A stretch of 64,000 nt of DNA. It comes from Regnicoccus_A sp014224355 (lineage in GTDB: Bacteria > Cyanobacteriota > Cyanobacteriia > PCC-6307 > Cyanobiaceae). Where the stretch lies: positions 930,001 through 994,000 of the forward strand of contig NZ_CP154799.1 of assembly GCF_050920705.1 (NCBI RefSeq). Reading direction: 5' to 3'. Position numbers and translations under genes: made by a program. This document shows positions 55,585 to 64,000 of the stretch, one piece after another (position 1 is the stretch's first letter; every line of letters begins with the position of its first letter). Below the pieces are notes generated by a model. The model worked only from the letters and a program-made list of their open reading frames with translations. It did no database searches and had not been told where the DNA came from.

Positions 55585-57111
55585 GTGTCGCACCAGCGTT
55601 CGAATCCGCTGCTCGCCCTGCCGTTCGAGCCGTCGCTCGAGGGCCTTGGCCCCGACTACTGGGACGTGGTGGAGGCGGCCCGCTTCCCGCTCACCCAGCT
55701 GCGCTTCCGCAACGACGACCTGCTGGTTCAGCTCGGCCTCGATCCGGCTGCCATCAGTGATGGGAATCTGGAGGCCGCCTATGGCCGTTTCGAGGCGCGC
55801 ACTCCCCTGCTGGCCCTGCGTTACCACGGCTATCAGTTCGGCAGCTACAACCCCTTCCTCGGGGACGGCCGTGGCTTTCTCTACGGCCAGCTGCGCGACT
55901 GCAGGGGTGATCTGCAGGACCTGGGCACCAAGGGCTCCGGGACCACCCCCTGGAGCCGGGGTGGGGATGGCCGCCTCACCCTCAAGGGCGGGGTGCGTGA
56001 GCTGATCGCCTCCGAAGCCCTGCATCGCCTGGGTGTCTCCACCAGCCGCACCCTCAGCCTGGTGGAGACCGGCGAGGACCTCTGGCGGGGCGACGAACCC
56101 TCCCCGACCCGCAGCTCGGTGATGGTGCGCCTGGCCCGCACCCACCTGCGCTTCGGCACCTGTGAACGGCTGCTGCACCGGCGTGAGCCCCAGGCGTTGG
56201 AGCGCTTGCTCCGTCACGTGGTGCGGGTCTACTACCCCCACATCTCCGAGGACCATCCAGTAGGCCCTGGCGGGAACAGCGAACCTGCCCTGCTGGCCTT
56301 CTACGGCGAACTGGTGGAGCGGGTGGCCCAGCTGGCCGCGCAATGGATGGCTGCCGGCTTCACCCATGGGGTGCTCAATACCGACAACATGTCGCTGGCC
56401 GGGGAGAGCTTCGACTACGGCCCCTTCGCCTTCCTCGAGGGCTGGGATCCGGGGTTCACCGCGGCCTACTTCGACCACAGCGGTCTCTATGCCTATGGCC
56501 AGCAGCCTCTGATCTGCCACCACAACCTGCGTCTCCTGCAGGAACCGCTGGCGATGCTGCTGCCCAGGGCTGAGCTCGAATCCAGGCTGGAGCGCTTTGC
56601 ACCTGCCTACGACACCCATTACCACGCCCGCCTGATGCGCAGGCTGGGCTTCGATGCCGTGGCCCTGGCCGCGATCGAGCCGGAGCGCCCCGACCCCGTG
56701 CCTCTGACCCTGCAGTTGCTGGCGTCCTGGCCCGTGGCCTACGGCGACTTCTTTTCGGCCCTGGCCGATCGGATCGAGCGCGGCGGGGTGCCCCAGGATC
56801 CCGAGCAGCTCAGCCCCTTCGTGGCTGGATGCGCTGATCCCCCGCGCCAGGCCTGGCAGGCCTGGCGGGATGCCTGGTGGGCGAGCAGCCAGGCCCTCAC
56901 GAGCGAACGGCAGGCCACGATCGCCCCCACGTTGCGGCGCTGGAATCTGCCCGAGCCGCCGGTGCGTTCATGCATCGAGCGGATCTGGGCGGATATCGAT
57001 GAGCACGACAACTGGCAGCCCCTGCATGACTGGTTGGACCGGTGCGGATCCAGCCACAGTGCCGGATCCGGGTGCTCGGCGCTACAGCTTCCTCGCTTGG
57101 ATTCTGTCTGA
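55585..57111 (+). CDS. selO: Protein adenylyltransferase SelO (YdiU/UPF0061)
   Basis: The roughly 508-residue pseudokinase-fold AMP-transferase has YHGYQFGSYNPFLGDGRGFL, LGTKGSGTTPWSRGGDGRLT, LKGGVRELIASEALHRLGV and the family signature HGVLNTDNMSLAGESFDYG. ATP is bound in a flipped orientation in SelO, and AMP is moved to Ser/Thr/Tyr of redox-related targets. No selenocysteine codon is seen at the C-terminus, as is normal in bacteria. GTG 55585 is preceded by AAGGG and gives the expected N-terminus. It is divergent from the GT39-like gene. Confidence 0.92.
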   Translation: MSHQRSNPLLALPFEPSLEGLGPDYWDVVEAARFPLTQLRFRNDDLLVQLGLDPAAISDGNLEAAYGRFEARTPLLALRYHGYQFGSYNPFLGDGRGFLYGQLRDCRGDLQDLGTKGSGTTPWSRGGDGRLTLKGGVRELIASEALHRLGVSTSRTLSLVETGEDLWRGDEPSPTRSSVMVRLARTHLRFGTCERLLHRREPQALERLLRHVVRVYYPHISEDHPVGPGGNSEPALLAFYGELVERVAQLAAQWMAAGFTHGVLNTDNMSLAGESFDYGPFAFLEGWDPGFTAAYFDHSGLYAYGQQPLICHHNLRLLQEPLAMLLPRAELESRLERFAPAYDTHYHARLMRRLGFDAVALAAIEPERPDPVPLTLQLLASWPVAYGDFFSALADRIERGGVPQDPEQLSPFVAGCADPPRQAWQAWRDAWWASSQALTSERQATIAPTLRRWNLPEPPVRSCIERIWADIDEHDNWQPLHDWLDRCGSSHSAGSGCSALQLPRLDSV

Positions 57112-57147
57112 ATTCGTCTATCGATTTCCCCGCTGGAATGTGCAGCC

Positions 57148-57336
57148 ATGACCTCCGAACAGGCCGCCCAACTGATTGACGACACCCTGGATCTTGTGCA
57201 CCAACGTCTTCAGGCGCTTGACGCGGTCCAGAAACGTCGGGAGCACAAAGCTCTTGCCGAGGAATTTCGCGAGTGGCGTCAACCCAGTGGCGGTCACATC
57301 GACCTGATGCTCTGCCCTGGCTTCGGGGGCGGCTGA
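57148..57336 (+). CDS. Small conserved-looking cytosolic protein, unknown
   Basis: The 62-residue protein reads as a compact helical hairpin: TSEQAAQLIDDTLDLVHQRL then QALDAVQKRREHKALAEEFR, ending HIDLMLCPGFGGG. It has no membrane segment. It starts 36 bp after selO. Its last 43 bp overlap the convergent DUF2062 gene, so the two 3' ends are antisense to each other. Function not recognised. Confidence 0.6.
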   Translation: MTSEQAAQLIDDTLDLVHQRLQALDAVQKRREHKALAEEFREWRQPSGGHIDLMLCPGFGGG

Positions 57337-57827
57337 CGCAGCATCCAGCGCCAGTAGGTGAGCCCCACCACCGAAGCGGAGCTGGCCCCGACGATCGTGG
57401 AGCCGAGAATCAGCCGGCTCGTGAATGACCAGCCCAGCTCCCAGAATCCATGCTGTTTCAGAATGGCCATGCTGGGCCATCCATGGCCCGGACCCAGCAG
57501 CCAGGTGCCCAGCTGGTAGTTGAACCAGTACAGCGGTACGTACGTGAAGGGGTTGCTGATCCAGGTGCCGGCGGCTGCCAGCAGGTGATTGCCTCTCACC
57601 AGGCTGGCCAGCGCCACCCCCAGCAGAGTCTGCAACCCGAAGAAGGGGAAGCAGCCGCAGAACACACCGGCGGCGAGCCCCCGCGCCCGCTGAGCGGGGC
57701 TGCCCTCCTGCTCCCAAAGCCAGCGGATCCAGTGGCGGACCCTGGTCAGGGTCGCTGAACACCAACGCCGCCAACGAGACTGGCGGGGACCCTGATCGTT
57801 GGGCTGCTTGGACTCGGACGACACCAT
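57294..57827 (-). CDS. DUF2062 membrane protein
   Basis: The 177-residue protein has the DUF2062 pattern: GSPAQRARGLAAGVFCGCFP, FGLQTLLGVALASLVRGNH and LLAAAGTWISNPFTYVPLYW, with two to three membrane helices. Its role is unknown; some relatives sit beside glycosyltransferases. The ATG at 57827 lies inside the first codons of the divergent mnmE gene, so both 5' ends overlap by about 20 bp. Confidence 0.8.
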   Translation of the reverse strand: MVSSESKQPNDQGPRQSRWRRWCSATLTRVRHWIRWLWEQEGSPAQRARGLAAGVFCGCFPFFGLQTLLGVALASLVRGNHLLAAAGTWISNPFTYVPLYWFNYQLGTWLLGPGHGWPSMAILKQHGFWELGWSFTSRLILGSTIVGASSASVVGLTYWRWMLRQPPPKPGQSIRSM

Positions 57828-59160
57828 TGCTGCGATCGCGACGGCGCTGGCGCCCGGAGAGGGAAGTGTGGCGATCGTAAGAATGTCTGGCCTCCGGGCG
57901 GAGGCGATCGGCCGGAGCCTGTTCGTGGCCCCCGGGGATCAGCCCTGGGCGAGCCACCGCGTGCTCTACGGCCATGTGCGGGATCCCTCCAGTGGCGAGC
58001 GGTTGGATGAGGCCCTGCTGCTGCTGATGAAGGCTCCCCGCAGCTTCACCCGGGAAGACGTGGTGGAGATCCACTGCCACGGCGGTCTTGTTGCTGTGGC
58101 GCGGGTGCTGGAGCTGGTGCTCCGCTGTGGCGCCCGTCTGGCGCGGCCTGGGGAATTCAGCCAGCGAGCGTTCCTCAATGGCCGTCTCGATCTCACCCGT
58201 GCTGAGGCGATCAGTGATCTGATCACGGCCCGCAGCCGACGGGCGGCCCAGCTGGCGGTGGCGGGCCTCGATGGCGGCCTGCAGCGACGGATCAGCGCTC
58301 TGCGCGAACGCCTGCTCGATCAGCTGGCGGAGCTGGAGGCCCGGGTCGATTTCGAGGAGGACCTGCCCCCTCTCGACCCGGAGGCCCTGGTGGCGCAACT
58401 GGAGGCGGTGCGTGGGGATCTCAGACAGCTGGTGGCCGAGGCCAGCGAGGGCCAGCTGTTGCGCGAGGGCCTGAGGGTGGCGATCGTTGGCCGCCCCAAC
58501 GTGGGGAAATCCAGTCTGCTCAATGCACTCAGCCGTCGGGAGCGAGCCATCGTGACCGAGTTGCCGGGCACCACCCGCGATCTGGTGGAGAGCGAGCTTG
58601 TGCTGCAGGGGGTGCCGCTCACCCTGCTCGACACTGCCGGCATCCGTGCCACCGACGATCCGGTGGAGCGCCAGGGCATCGCGCGCAGCCGCCAGGCCCT
58701 GGCCTCCGCCGACGCGGTGCTGCTGCTGGTGGACCTGAGTGAGGGCTGGACCGCGGCCGACGCCGATCTCTCAGCCCAGCTGCCTGCCGGGGTGCCCGCC
58801 CTGGTGGTGGGCAACAAGAGCGATTGCGCCGCAGGCCCTCCCCCGGCCCCAGTGGATGTGGGGATCAGCGCCCTCACCGGCAGTGGCCTCGAGGACCTGG
58901 CGGCGGCGCTGCTCTCCCGCTGCGGCCTCAGCCTGGGCCCAGGGCTTCAGGTGGCCCTCAACGCCCGTCAGCGGGATCTGGCGGCGGCTGCCGCCACCAG
59001 CCTGGGTGACTCCCTGGAGGCGGCCGCCACCGGGCTGCCCTGGGATTTCTGGACGATCGACCTGCGTCAGGCGGTGCGCAGCCTGGGTGAAATCACCGGT
59101 GAAGAGGTGAGCGAAGCGGTGCTCGATCGGGTCTTCTCCCGTTTCTGCATCGGCAAGTGA
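57808..59160 (+). CDS. mnmE: tRNA modification GTPase MnmE
   Basis: The roughly 450-residue protein begins DSDDTIAAIATALAPGEGSV, then the formyl-THF-binding domain (VVEIHCHGGLVAVARVLELV; RPGEFSQRAFLNGRLDLTRA). The G domain has G1 IVGRPNVGKSSLLNALSR, G2 LPGTTRDLVE, G3 LLDTAGIRATDDPVE and G4 VVGNKSDC, and the end is the invariant RFCIGK. With MnmG it installs the cmnm5 group on U34 of certain tRNAs. TTG 57808 fits the family N-terminus; TTG 57799 is an alternative. Confidence 0.96.
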   Translation: MDSDDTIAAIATALAPGEGSVAIVRMSGLRAEAIGRSLFVAPGDQPWASHRVLYGHVRDPSSGERLDEALLLLMKAPRSFTREDVVEIHCHGGLVAVARVLELVLRCGARLARPGEFSQRAFLNGRLDLTRAEAISDLITARSRRAAQLAVAGLDGGLQRRISALRERLLDQLAELEARVDFEEDLPPLDPEALVAQLEAVRGDLRQLVAEASEGQLLREGLRVAIVGRPNVGKSSLLNALSRRERAIVTELPGTTRDLVESELVLQGVPLTLLDTAGIRATDDPVERQGIARSRQALASADAVLLLVDLSEGWTAADADLSAQLPAGVPALVVGNKSDCAAGPPPAPVDVGISALTGSGLEDLAAALLSRCGLSLGPGLQVALNARQRDLAAAAATSLGDSLEAAATGLPWDFWTIDLRQAVRSLGEITGEEVSEAVLDRVFSRFCIGK

Positions 59161-59204
59161 GGCCTCCTCGGCCGGCAGGATGATGGGCTCACCCGTCGAC
59201 GTCG

Positions 59205-60101
59205 TTGTTGGCCATTCCTGAGCGTGTCCTCGCGGCCGCCTCCCTGCTCAGCCAGCCTCGTCTGGAGCCCCTGCTGCGCTCCTGGCTGGCTGAAGACATC
59301 GGTCGCGGGGACCTCAGCGCCGCCGCGCTTGTGGGCCGCACCGGATCGGCGGGCTGGACGACCCGGCGTGCGGGGATCTTCTGCGGCGGCCTGCTGGTGG
59401 AACCGCTGTTCCGCTTGCTCGATGCCTCGGTGCAGGTGAGCCTGTTGGTGGCCGACGGGGAGGCGGTGGAGCCCGGTCAGCGGCTGCTGGAGCTGTCGGG
59501 TCCGGCAACGGCTCTGGTGGCCGGTGAGCGTACGGCCCTCAACCTGGCCATGCGCCTCTCGGGCATCGCCACCGCCACCGCGGCGCTGGTGGCGGAGCTG
59601 AGCGGAACTGGGGTGGGGCTGGCCGACACCCGCAAGACCACCCCGGGGCTGCGGCTGCTGGAGAAATATGCCGTGCGCTGTGGCGGCGGCATCAATCACC
59701 GCTGCGGCCTCGATGATGCTGCGATGCTCAAGGAAAACCACCTGGCCTGGGCTGGCGGGGTGGCCGACGCCGTGGCCGCGGTGCGTGCGGCTGGCCCCTG
59801 GCCGGCCCGGGTGATCGTGGAGGCGGAACGGGCAGACGAGGCGGTTCGGGCGATTGGCGCCGGGGCCGATGGGGTGCTGCTTGATGGCTTCACGCCCGAG
59901 GCCCTGCTGACGCTGGTGCCGCAGCTGCGCCGGCAAGCGGAGGAACGGGGCACCCGGGTGGTTCTGGAGGCTTCCGGCGTGGATCCCGATCACCTGCGCG
60001 CCTACGCCGCCACGGGGATCGATCTGATTTCCACCAGTGCCCCGATCACCCGCAGTCCCTGGCTGGATCTGAGCATGCGCTACGAGGCCCTGCCGGCCTG
60101 A
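59205..60101 (+). CDS. nadC: Nicotinate-nucleotide pyrophosphorylase (quinolinate phosphoribosyltransferase)
   Basis: The roughly 298-residue enzyme of NAD synthesis has LRSWLAEDIGRGDLSAAAL, ERTALNLAMRLSGIATATA, the signature LADTRKTTPGLRLLEKYAV with VRCGGGINHRCGLDDAAMLK, the ENHLAWAGG loop, GADGVLLDGFTPEALLTLV and LEASGVDPDHLRAYAATGID. The start is a TTG at 59205, with TTG/GTG alternatives close by. Its last 22 bp overlap the convergent stpA gene. Confidence 0.96.
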   Translation: MLAIPERVLAAASLLSQPRLEPLLRSWLAEDIGRGDLSAAALVGRTGSAGWTTRRAGIFCGGLLVEPLFRLLDASVQVSLLVADGEAVEPGQRLLELSGPATALVAGERTALNLAMRLSGIATATAALVAELSGTGVGLADTRKTTPGLRLLEKYAVRCGGGINHRCGLDDAAMLKENHLAWAGGVADAVAAVRAAGPWPARVIVEAERADEAVRAIGAGADGVLLDGFTPEALLTLVPQLRRQAEERGTRVVLEASGVDPDHLRAYAATGIDLISTSAPITRSPWLDLSMRYEALPA

Positions 60102-61336
60102 GGGCCCTCGGGCGGCTGGCGCGCCGCCAGGGTGCGGAACCAGCGGATGTACTGCCTCGGCCCGCCGGCCATGGTCGTGTCGATCCGCAGGGGATCCTCG
60201 GGATCACTGAGACCGGCCAGGCGGCCATCGGCCAGAGAGGGACGATCCACTTCGCCGCCGCTGCTGTCCACCAGCACCACCCGGTTGGCGGTGCCGAAGC
60301 TCTCCCCCAGCTCCTGCAGCAGGGTGAGGAAGCCCCGGTCGCTTCCGCCCCGCAGCCAGCCTCCGCCCATCCCCGCCGGCTGTGAGGTGATCGTGTCGCC
60401 CACCCCCACCAGCCGCGGCATCTGGGTTGGATCGATGTGGCTGCGGCACAGCTCCAGCAGGCCGGCGTGGTCGTGGGGGGCGTTGCGCACATGGAACTCC
60501 CCGCCCAGGGGTGCCGTGCCCGTGCGGCGCTGGATGAATTGATTGATCAGCACCAGCAGGCCCACCTCCTTGAGGGCGCCGCGCAGCATCAGCTGGAAAT
60601 CCGTGGTGCCGCTGCCTTCTGGATCCGCAGGCTTCAGGCGTTCCCGGCCGTCCACGTGGCCCAGGTTGGGGGCCAGATGCACAAAGAACGACTCTCCCAG
60701 CCCGGCTGACGCTGCCTGCTCAAGCAGGGACTCCATCAGCTCCAGGGCCAGCGCCTGCAGATCCTGCTGCCGGCCCACCTCGCCGCCGATCGCCGCCAGC
60801 AGGGGATTCAGGTTGAGGCTTGGCGAGAGGGGGTTGTCGAGCACGGCCGCTGCGATCAGCTCGGCCCTGTGCTCCTGGGCTGGCGGTGGCAGCAGGGGGG
60901 GCAGTCGCTCCTCCAGCGCGGCGTGCAGCCATGCCGGAACCGCGGCCAGAAAGCGAAGCTCCGCCTGGCTCACCCCCGGGTGCGTCACCCGGCCATGGGG
61001 GCTCTGCAGCTGCACGCCGCCGGCGCCCAGTCCCGGCAGGTACAGCCCCTCGGCGGCTGGGTCCGCCACGCCGGCCAGGGCCTGCTCCACCAGCCGGTTC
61101 ACCCCACGGCTGCCGTCATGCTCGCCGTTGGTGAGTACCGCAAACCGTCCCTCCAGCTGCCTTGCGGCCCTCAGGTAGTCGGGATCCAGCAGGCGCCGGC
61201 GCGGATCGTGGACCAGCTCCATGCAAACCCCATCGAGGTCCTGCACGAGCAGCCACGGGGTGCCTCCGCTGAGCTCCTCCAGCAGCCCATCGGGGTTCAG
61301 CCAGGCCTGGGCCGGGGATCGTGGTTGGGCGTTCAT
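60080..61336 (-). CDS. stpA: Glucosylglycerol-phosphate phosphatase StpA
   Basis: The 418-residue HAD-like phosphatase opens with GGTPWLLVQDLDGVCMELVH, where Asp33 and Asp35 form the D-x-D nucleophile/acid pair. It continues VLTNGEHDGSRGVNRLVEQA, FVHLAPNLGHVDGRERLKPA, LINQFIQRRTGTAPLGGEFH, RLVGVGDTITSQPAGMGGGW and RGGSDRGFLTLLQELG. This layout matches cyanobacterial StpA, which dephosphorylates glucosylglycerol phosphate to the osmolyte glucosylglycerol. It overlaps the upstream GH13 gene by 4 bp (ATGA), so it is the second gene of a two-gene operon, divergent from glpK. Confidence 0.85.
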   Translation of the reverse strand: MNAQPRSPAQAWLNPDGLLEELSGGTPWLLVQDLDGVCMELVHDPRRRLLDPDYLRAARQLEGRFAVLTNGEHDGSRGVNRLVEQALAGVADPAAEGLYLPGLGAGGVQLQSPHGRVTHPGVSQAELRFLAAVPAWLHAALEERLPPLLPPPAQEHRAELIAAAVLDNPLSPSLNLNPLLAAIGGEVGRQQDLQALALELMESLLEQAASAGLGESFFVHLAPNLGHVDGRERLKPADPEGSGTTDFQLMLRGALKEVGLLVLINQFIQRRTGTAPLGGEFHVRNAPHDHAGLLELCRSHIDPTQMPRLVGVGDTITSQPAGMGGGWLRGGSDRGFLTLLQELGESFGTANRVVLVDSSGGEVDRPSLADGRLAGLSDPEDPLRIDTTMAGGPRQYIRWFRTLAARQPPEGPQAGRAS

Positions 61337-62775
61337 GCTGAGGGTTCGGAGAGGATCAACGCCGAGTGCCCGGCCAGAGAGGCCGTGGTTTCAGCGACGG
61401 CGGGGGCGCTTGCCCAGAGCGGCGTTCCTTGGACGGGCGGGGCCAGGGGCAGTGACGCCTCACCGCGGTTGATCGCCACCCAGACACGCTCAAGACCCTC
61501 GCCGCGCCGCAGCAGCAGCAGGTCGTCATGGGGGCTCTCGAGGAGCTGGAGGGTGGCCGAGCGCAGCGCCGGAAGGCACCTGCGCAGGGCGGCCAGCTCC
61601 CGCAACCAGTCCGCCAGGGCGCCCCCGGGGCTGTCCCAGGGGTAAGCCTCCCGGCAGCCAGGCTCCGGCCCCCCGTCGAGGCCCATCTCGGTGCCGTAAT
61701 ACACGCAAGGGGCTCCCGGCAGCAGGAAGAGGAACAGCAGGGAAAGACGCAGGGCGTCCCTGTCGCCGCCGAGGGCATGCAGGGCTCGGGGGGTGTCGTG
61801 GCTGTCGAGCAGGTTGAGCATGCAGCAGTTCACCGCTGGTGCATGGCGGCCGAGCAGCTCGTTCAGGCGTTGCTCGAAGCCGGCCCGATCCAGGGGCTGG
61901 TAGGGAGGCTCGGCCAGAGGTGGCAGCTTCAGGTCGTCGCGCACGCTGGTGGCGCCGAAATAGCCGTGGATGCTCCAGGCCAGGGGGTAGTTCATCACCC
62001 CGTCGAATTGGTCGCCCCCCAGCCAGGGCCTGGCATCGCCCCAGATCTCCCCCACGATCCAGGCCTCCGGGTTCTCAGCCCGCACGGTCTGGCGGAACGC
62101 GTCCCAGAACTCGGCCGGCACTTCATCGGGGACATCCAGCCGCCAGCCATCGGCACCGGCGGCGATCCAGGTGCGGGCGACTTCCAGCAGGTGCTCGCGG
62201 ACCGGCGGATGGTCGTGGCGGAATTTCGGCAGGGCCGGATCATTCCACCAGCAGTGATAGCCACAGCTCTGCCCCGCCGTCGGATAGGGGTTCAGCGGCC
62301 ACTGCTCGACGTGAAACCAGTGACGGTAAGGAGACGCCTCCCCGTTTTCCAGCAGATGGTGAAAGGCCCAGAAGCCCCGGCCGCAATGGTTGAACACCCC
62401 ATCGAGGATCAGCCGCATGCCGCGCTGGTGGACGGCCTCGATCAGGGCGTTCAGGGCATCGTTGCCGCCCAGCAGGGGATCCACCTGCAGGTAGTCGTAG
62501 GCGTGGTAACGGTGATTGGCGGCTGAGGCGAACACTGGATTCAGTGACAGGCAGGTGATCCCCAGGTCCTGGAGGTGGTCGAGGGCCTCGATCACTCCGT
62601 AGAGATCCCCGCCCTGGAACCCCTGCAGGGCCGGATCGCTGCCCCAGGGCATCAGCTCAAGCCCGTCCTGGGCCGCCACCTGCCCACTGCGGCGGAAGCG
62701 ATCGGGAAAGATCTGATACACCACCGCATCGGCGACCCAGGCCGGTGATGAGGTTGCTGCCGTTGCAAATCCCAT
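61333..62775 (-). CDS. GH13 alpha-glucan hydrolase/glycosidase
   Basis: The roughly 480-residue GH13 barrel enzyme starts AVVYQIFPDRFRRSGQ, then DHLQDLGITCLSLNPVFASA, MRLILDGVFNHCGRGFWAFH, DGWRLDVPDEV (nucleophile Asp214), WIVGEIWGDARPWLG (acid/base Glu243) and NLLDSHDTPRALHALGGD (Asp327). It resembles neopullulanase/maltogenic-amylase-like members rather than sucrose-phosphorylase-like glucosylglycerol hydrolase. ATG 62775 was chosen because longer starts run into the glpK promoter region. Coupling to stpA suggests a link between glucan turnover and osmolyte synthesis, which is inference. Confidence 0.88.
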   Translation of the reverse strand: MGFATAATSSPAWVADAVVYQIFPDRFRRSGQVAAQDGLELMPWGSDPALQGFQGGDLYGVIEALDHLQDLGITCLSLNPVFASAANHRYHAYDYLQVDPLLGGNDALNALIEAVHQRGMRLILDGVFNHCGRGFWAFHHLLENGEASPYRHWFHVEQWPLNPYPTAGQSCGYHCWWNDPALPKFRHDHPPVREHLLEVARTWIAAGADGWRLDVPDEVPAEFWDAFRQTVRAENPEAWIVGEIWGDARPWLGGDQFDGVMNYPLAWSIHGYFGATSVRDDLKLPPLAEPPYQPLDRAGFEQRLNELLGRHAPAVNCCMLNLLDSHDTPRALHALGGDRDALRLSLLFLFLLPGAPCVYYGTEMGLDGGPEPGCREAYPWDSPGGALADWLRELAALRRCLPALRSATLQLLESPHDDLLLLRRGEGLERVWVAINRGEASLPLAPPVQGTPLWASAPAVAETTASLAGHSALILSEPSA

Positions 62776-62830
62776 CGCTTGCGCCTGGCATGCCTCCTCC
62801 AGCGCTAGCACAAGCAAAAGCGGTTCCCCC

Positions 62831-64000
62831 ATGCTCTCCCCCCTGTTGTTGAGCATCGATCAGGGCACCACCAGCTCCCGCGCCGCCATCCACGACCTGG
62901 AAGGCCGCCGGTTGCTGAGCCGATCCGTGCCACTGGAGAGTCACTACCCGGCCAATGGCTGGGTGGAGCAGTCGGCCGAGGCCATCTGGCACAGCCAGCT
63001 GCAGGCCCTCCTGCAGCTCGAGCAGGCCCTGAGCCCCGAGCAGCGCCGGGCGGTGGCGGCCTGCGGCATCACCAACCAGCGCGAAACCACCGTGCTCTGG
63101 CGGCGTGGTGGCGGTGAGCCGCTGGCGCCGGCGATCGTGTGGCAGGACGGTCGCACCGCAGCTGTTTGCGAGGAGTGGAAGCGGGCCGGGCTGGAGCCCT
63201 TGTTGCGGGCCCGCACCGGATTGCTGGTGGATCCCTACTTCAGCGCCAGCAAGATCGCCTGGCTGCTGCGGGAGGTGCCCGCCGTGGCCGCGGCGGCGGC
63301 CGATGGTCAGCTCTGCTTCGGCACGGTCGACAGCTGGTTGCTGCAGAAGCTCAGTGCGGGGGGGCGCCATGCCACCGAGTGCAGCAATGCCAGCCGCACG
63401 CTGCTGATGGACCTGGAGAAGCTCTGCTGGGACCCTGACCTGAGCGCTGCCCTGGGCGTGCCGCCCTCGGCGTTGCCGGAGCTGCTGCCCAGTTGCGGCG
63501 CCTTCGGCACCATCGCGGACGGCTTGCCTTTTGCGGGCGTTCCGATCACCGCCATGCTGGGGGACCAGCAGGCGGCCACCCTCGGGCAGGGCTGCCTGGC
63601 TGCAGGTGAAGGCAAGTGCACCTACGGCACGGGAGCCTTCCTGGTGATCAACACGGGGGCCACGATTCACCGCTCCAGCGCGGGCCTGCTGAGCACCGTG
63701 GGCTGGAGTGATGCCGCCGGCCGGCCCACTTACTGCCTGGAGGGGAGTCTGTTCAACGCCGGCACCGCCATCCAGTGGCTGCGTGATGGCCTTGGGCTGA
63801 TCGAGCGCTCCGACCAGGTGAACGAGCTGGCGGCCCGCTGCGACAGCAGTGGGGGGTGATGCTGGTTCCCGCCTTCACAGGCTGGGGAACGCCCCACTGG
63901 GACCCCACGGCCCGGGGCCTGCTGATCGGTCTCACGCGCGACAGCGGGCCGGCCCAGATCGCCCGGGCGGCCCTGGAGGGGATCGCCCTGGCGGTGGCCA
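62831..64000 (+). CDS. glpK: Glycerol kinase (3' end outside window; frameshifted as sequenced)
   Basis: The visible ~390 codons of this FGGY-family kinase begin SPLLLSIDQGTTSSRAAIHD, then ESHYPANGWVEQSAEAIW, CGITNQRETTVLWRRGGGEP and AIVWQDGRTAAVCEEWKRAG. Later come TVDSWLLQKLSAGGRHATEC, DQQAATLGQGCLAAGEGKCT and YGTGAFLVINTG, all in GlpK order. The frame breaks at six G (63851-63856). One more G joins CDSSGG to VMLVPAFTGWGTPHWDPTAR and the frame then runs off the right edge. It phosphorylates glycerol to glycerol 3-phosphate, the acceptor for glucosylglycerol-phosphate synthesis. The start lies 55 bp from the divergent GH13 gene. Confidence 0.93.

Noticed and set aside
55585..57111. Selenoprotein form of SelO
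   Set aside because: No in-frame TGA or SECIS-like element near the C-terminus. Bacterial SelO normally lacks selenocysteine.

Overview
The window looks like the chromosome of a high-GC picocyanobacterium of the Synechococcus/Cyanobium group. The evidence is gene content and style. Genes are densely packed with many 4-bp ATGA/GTGA overlaps. There is a bacterial-type secE-nusG-rplK-rplA-rplJ-rplL block next to an unusual ClpB. StpA, the phosphatase for the osmolyte glucosylglycerol, is present, together with a DUF3747 protein, an ABC1 kinase, NDH-2, PilM/N/O/Q and pentapeptide-repeat proteins. The HIP1 palindrome GCGATCGC, typical of many cyanobacteria, appears at least eight times by eye. No rRNA, tRNA, CRISPR array, insertion sequence or prophage was recognised. 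Species-level assignment is not possible by reading alone. 

Layout. 0-8.6 kb: a partial membrane protein, SIMPL, DUF3307, a CRP-like cyclic-nucleotide-binding protein, arginine decarboxylase, NDK, a FecR protein coupled to a CHASE2 adenylate cyclase, and ThiO. 8.7-15 kb: gatB, a small lower-GC accessory patch (tiny membrane protein, CPT-like kinase, membrane/coiled-coil protein), an unusual DUF2236(MpaB)-CoaE fusion, and divergent argJ. 15-22 kb: two small hypotheticals, an ABC1 kinase, a secreted protein, a gene-poor stretch, NDH-2 and a DUF481 outer-membrane-like protein. 22-31 kb: enolase, glyoxalase, ClpB and the ribosomal-protein block with its L10 leader and terminators. 31-40 kb: DUF3747, rnhA, pyrD, the pilM-N-O-Q pilus assembly operon, a pentapeptide protein and a nonsense-interrupted small secreted gene. 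40-53.8 kb: cobD-like, murG, a HIBADH-family dehydrogenase, pgk, USP, rbgA, rluD-type synthase, ClC channel, a double-domain peptide-type ABC ATPase and Rel/Spo. 53.9-64 kb: a GT39-like membrane protein, SelO, DUF2062, mnmE, nadC, stpA, a GH13 glycosidase and glpK (cut by the window edge). 

Most genes are housekeeping. The functional themes are arginine/polyamine metabolism (argJ, speA), cAMP signalling (cyclase and cyclic-nucleotide fold protein), type IV pilus assembly, translation/ribosome assembly, and glucosylglycerol/glycerol/glucan metabolism (stpA, GH13, glpK). 

A major caveat is that eight otherwise intact genes (adenylate cyclase, argJ, a secreted protein, clpB, ClC, ABC ATPase, rel, glpK) each break reading frame by one base, nearly always at a run of 5-6 C or G, and a ninth small gene has one in-frame stop. 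Several of these are expected to be essential, so the likeliest explanation is homopolymer error in the assembly. I annotate them as single genes and give the position of each break. The most interesting items that do not depend on those errors are the MpaB-CoaE fusion, the perfect inverted repeat filling the 37-bp gap between that fusion and argJ, the accessory patch next to it, the ~100-residue linker in ClpB, and the Ser-rich insertions in the PilQ secretin.
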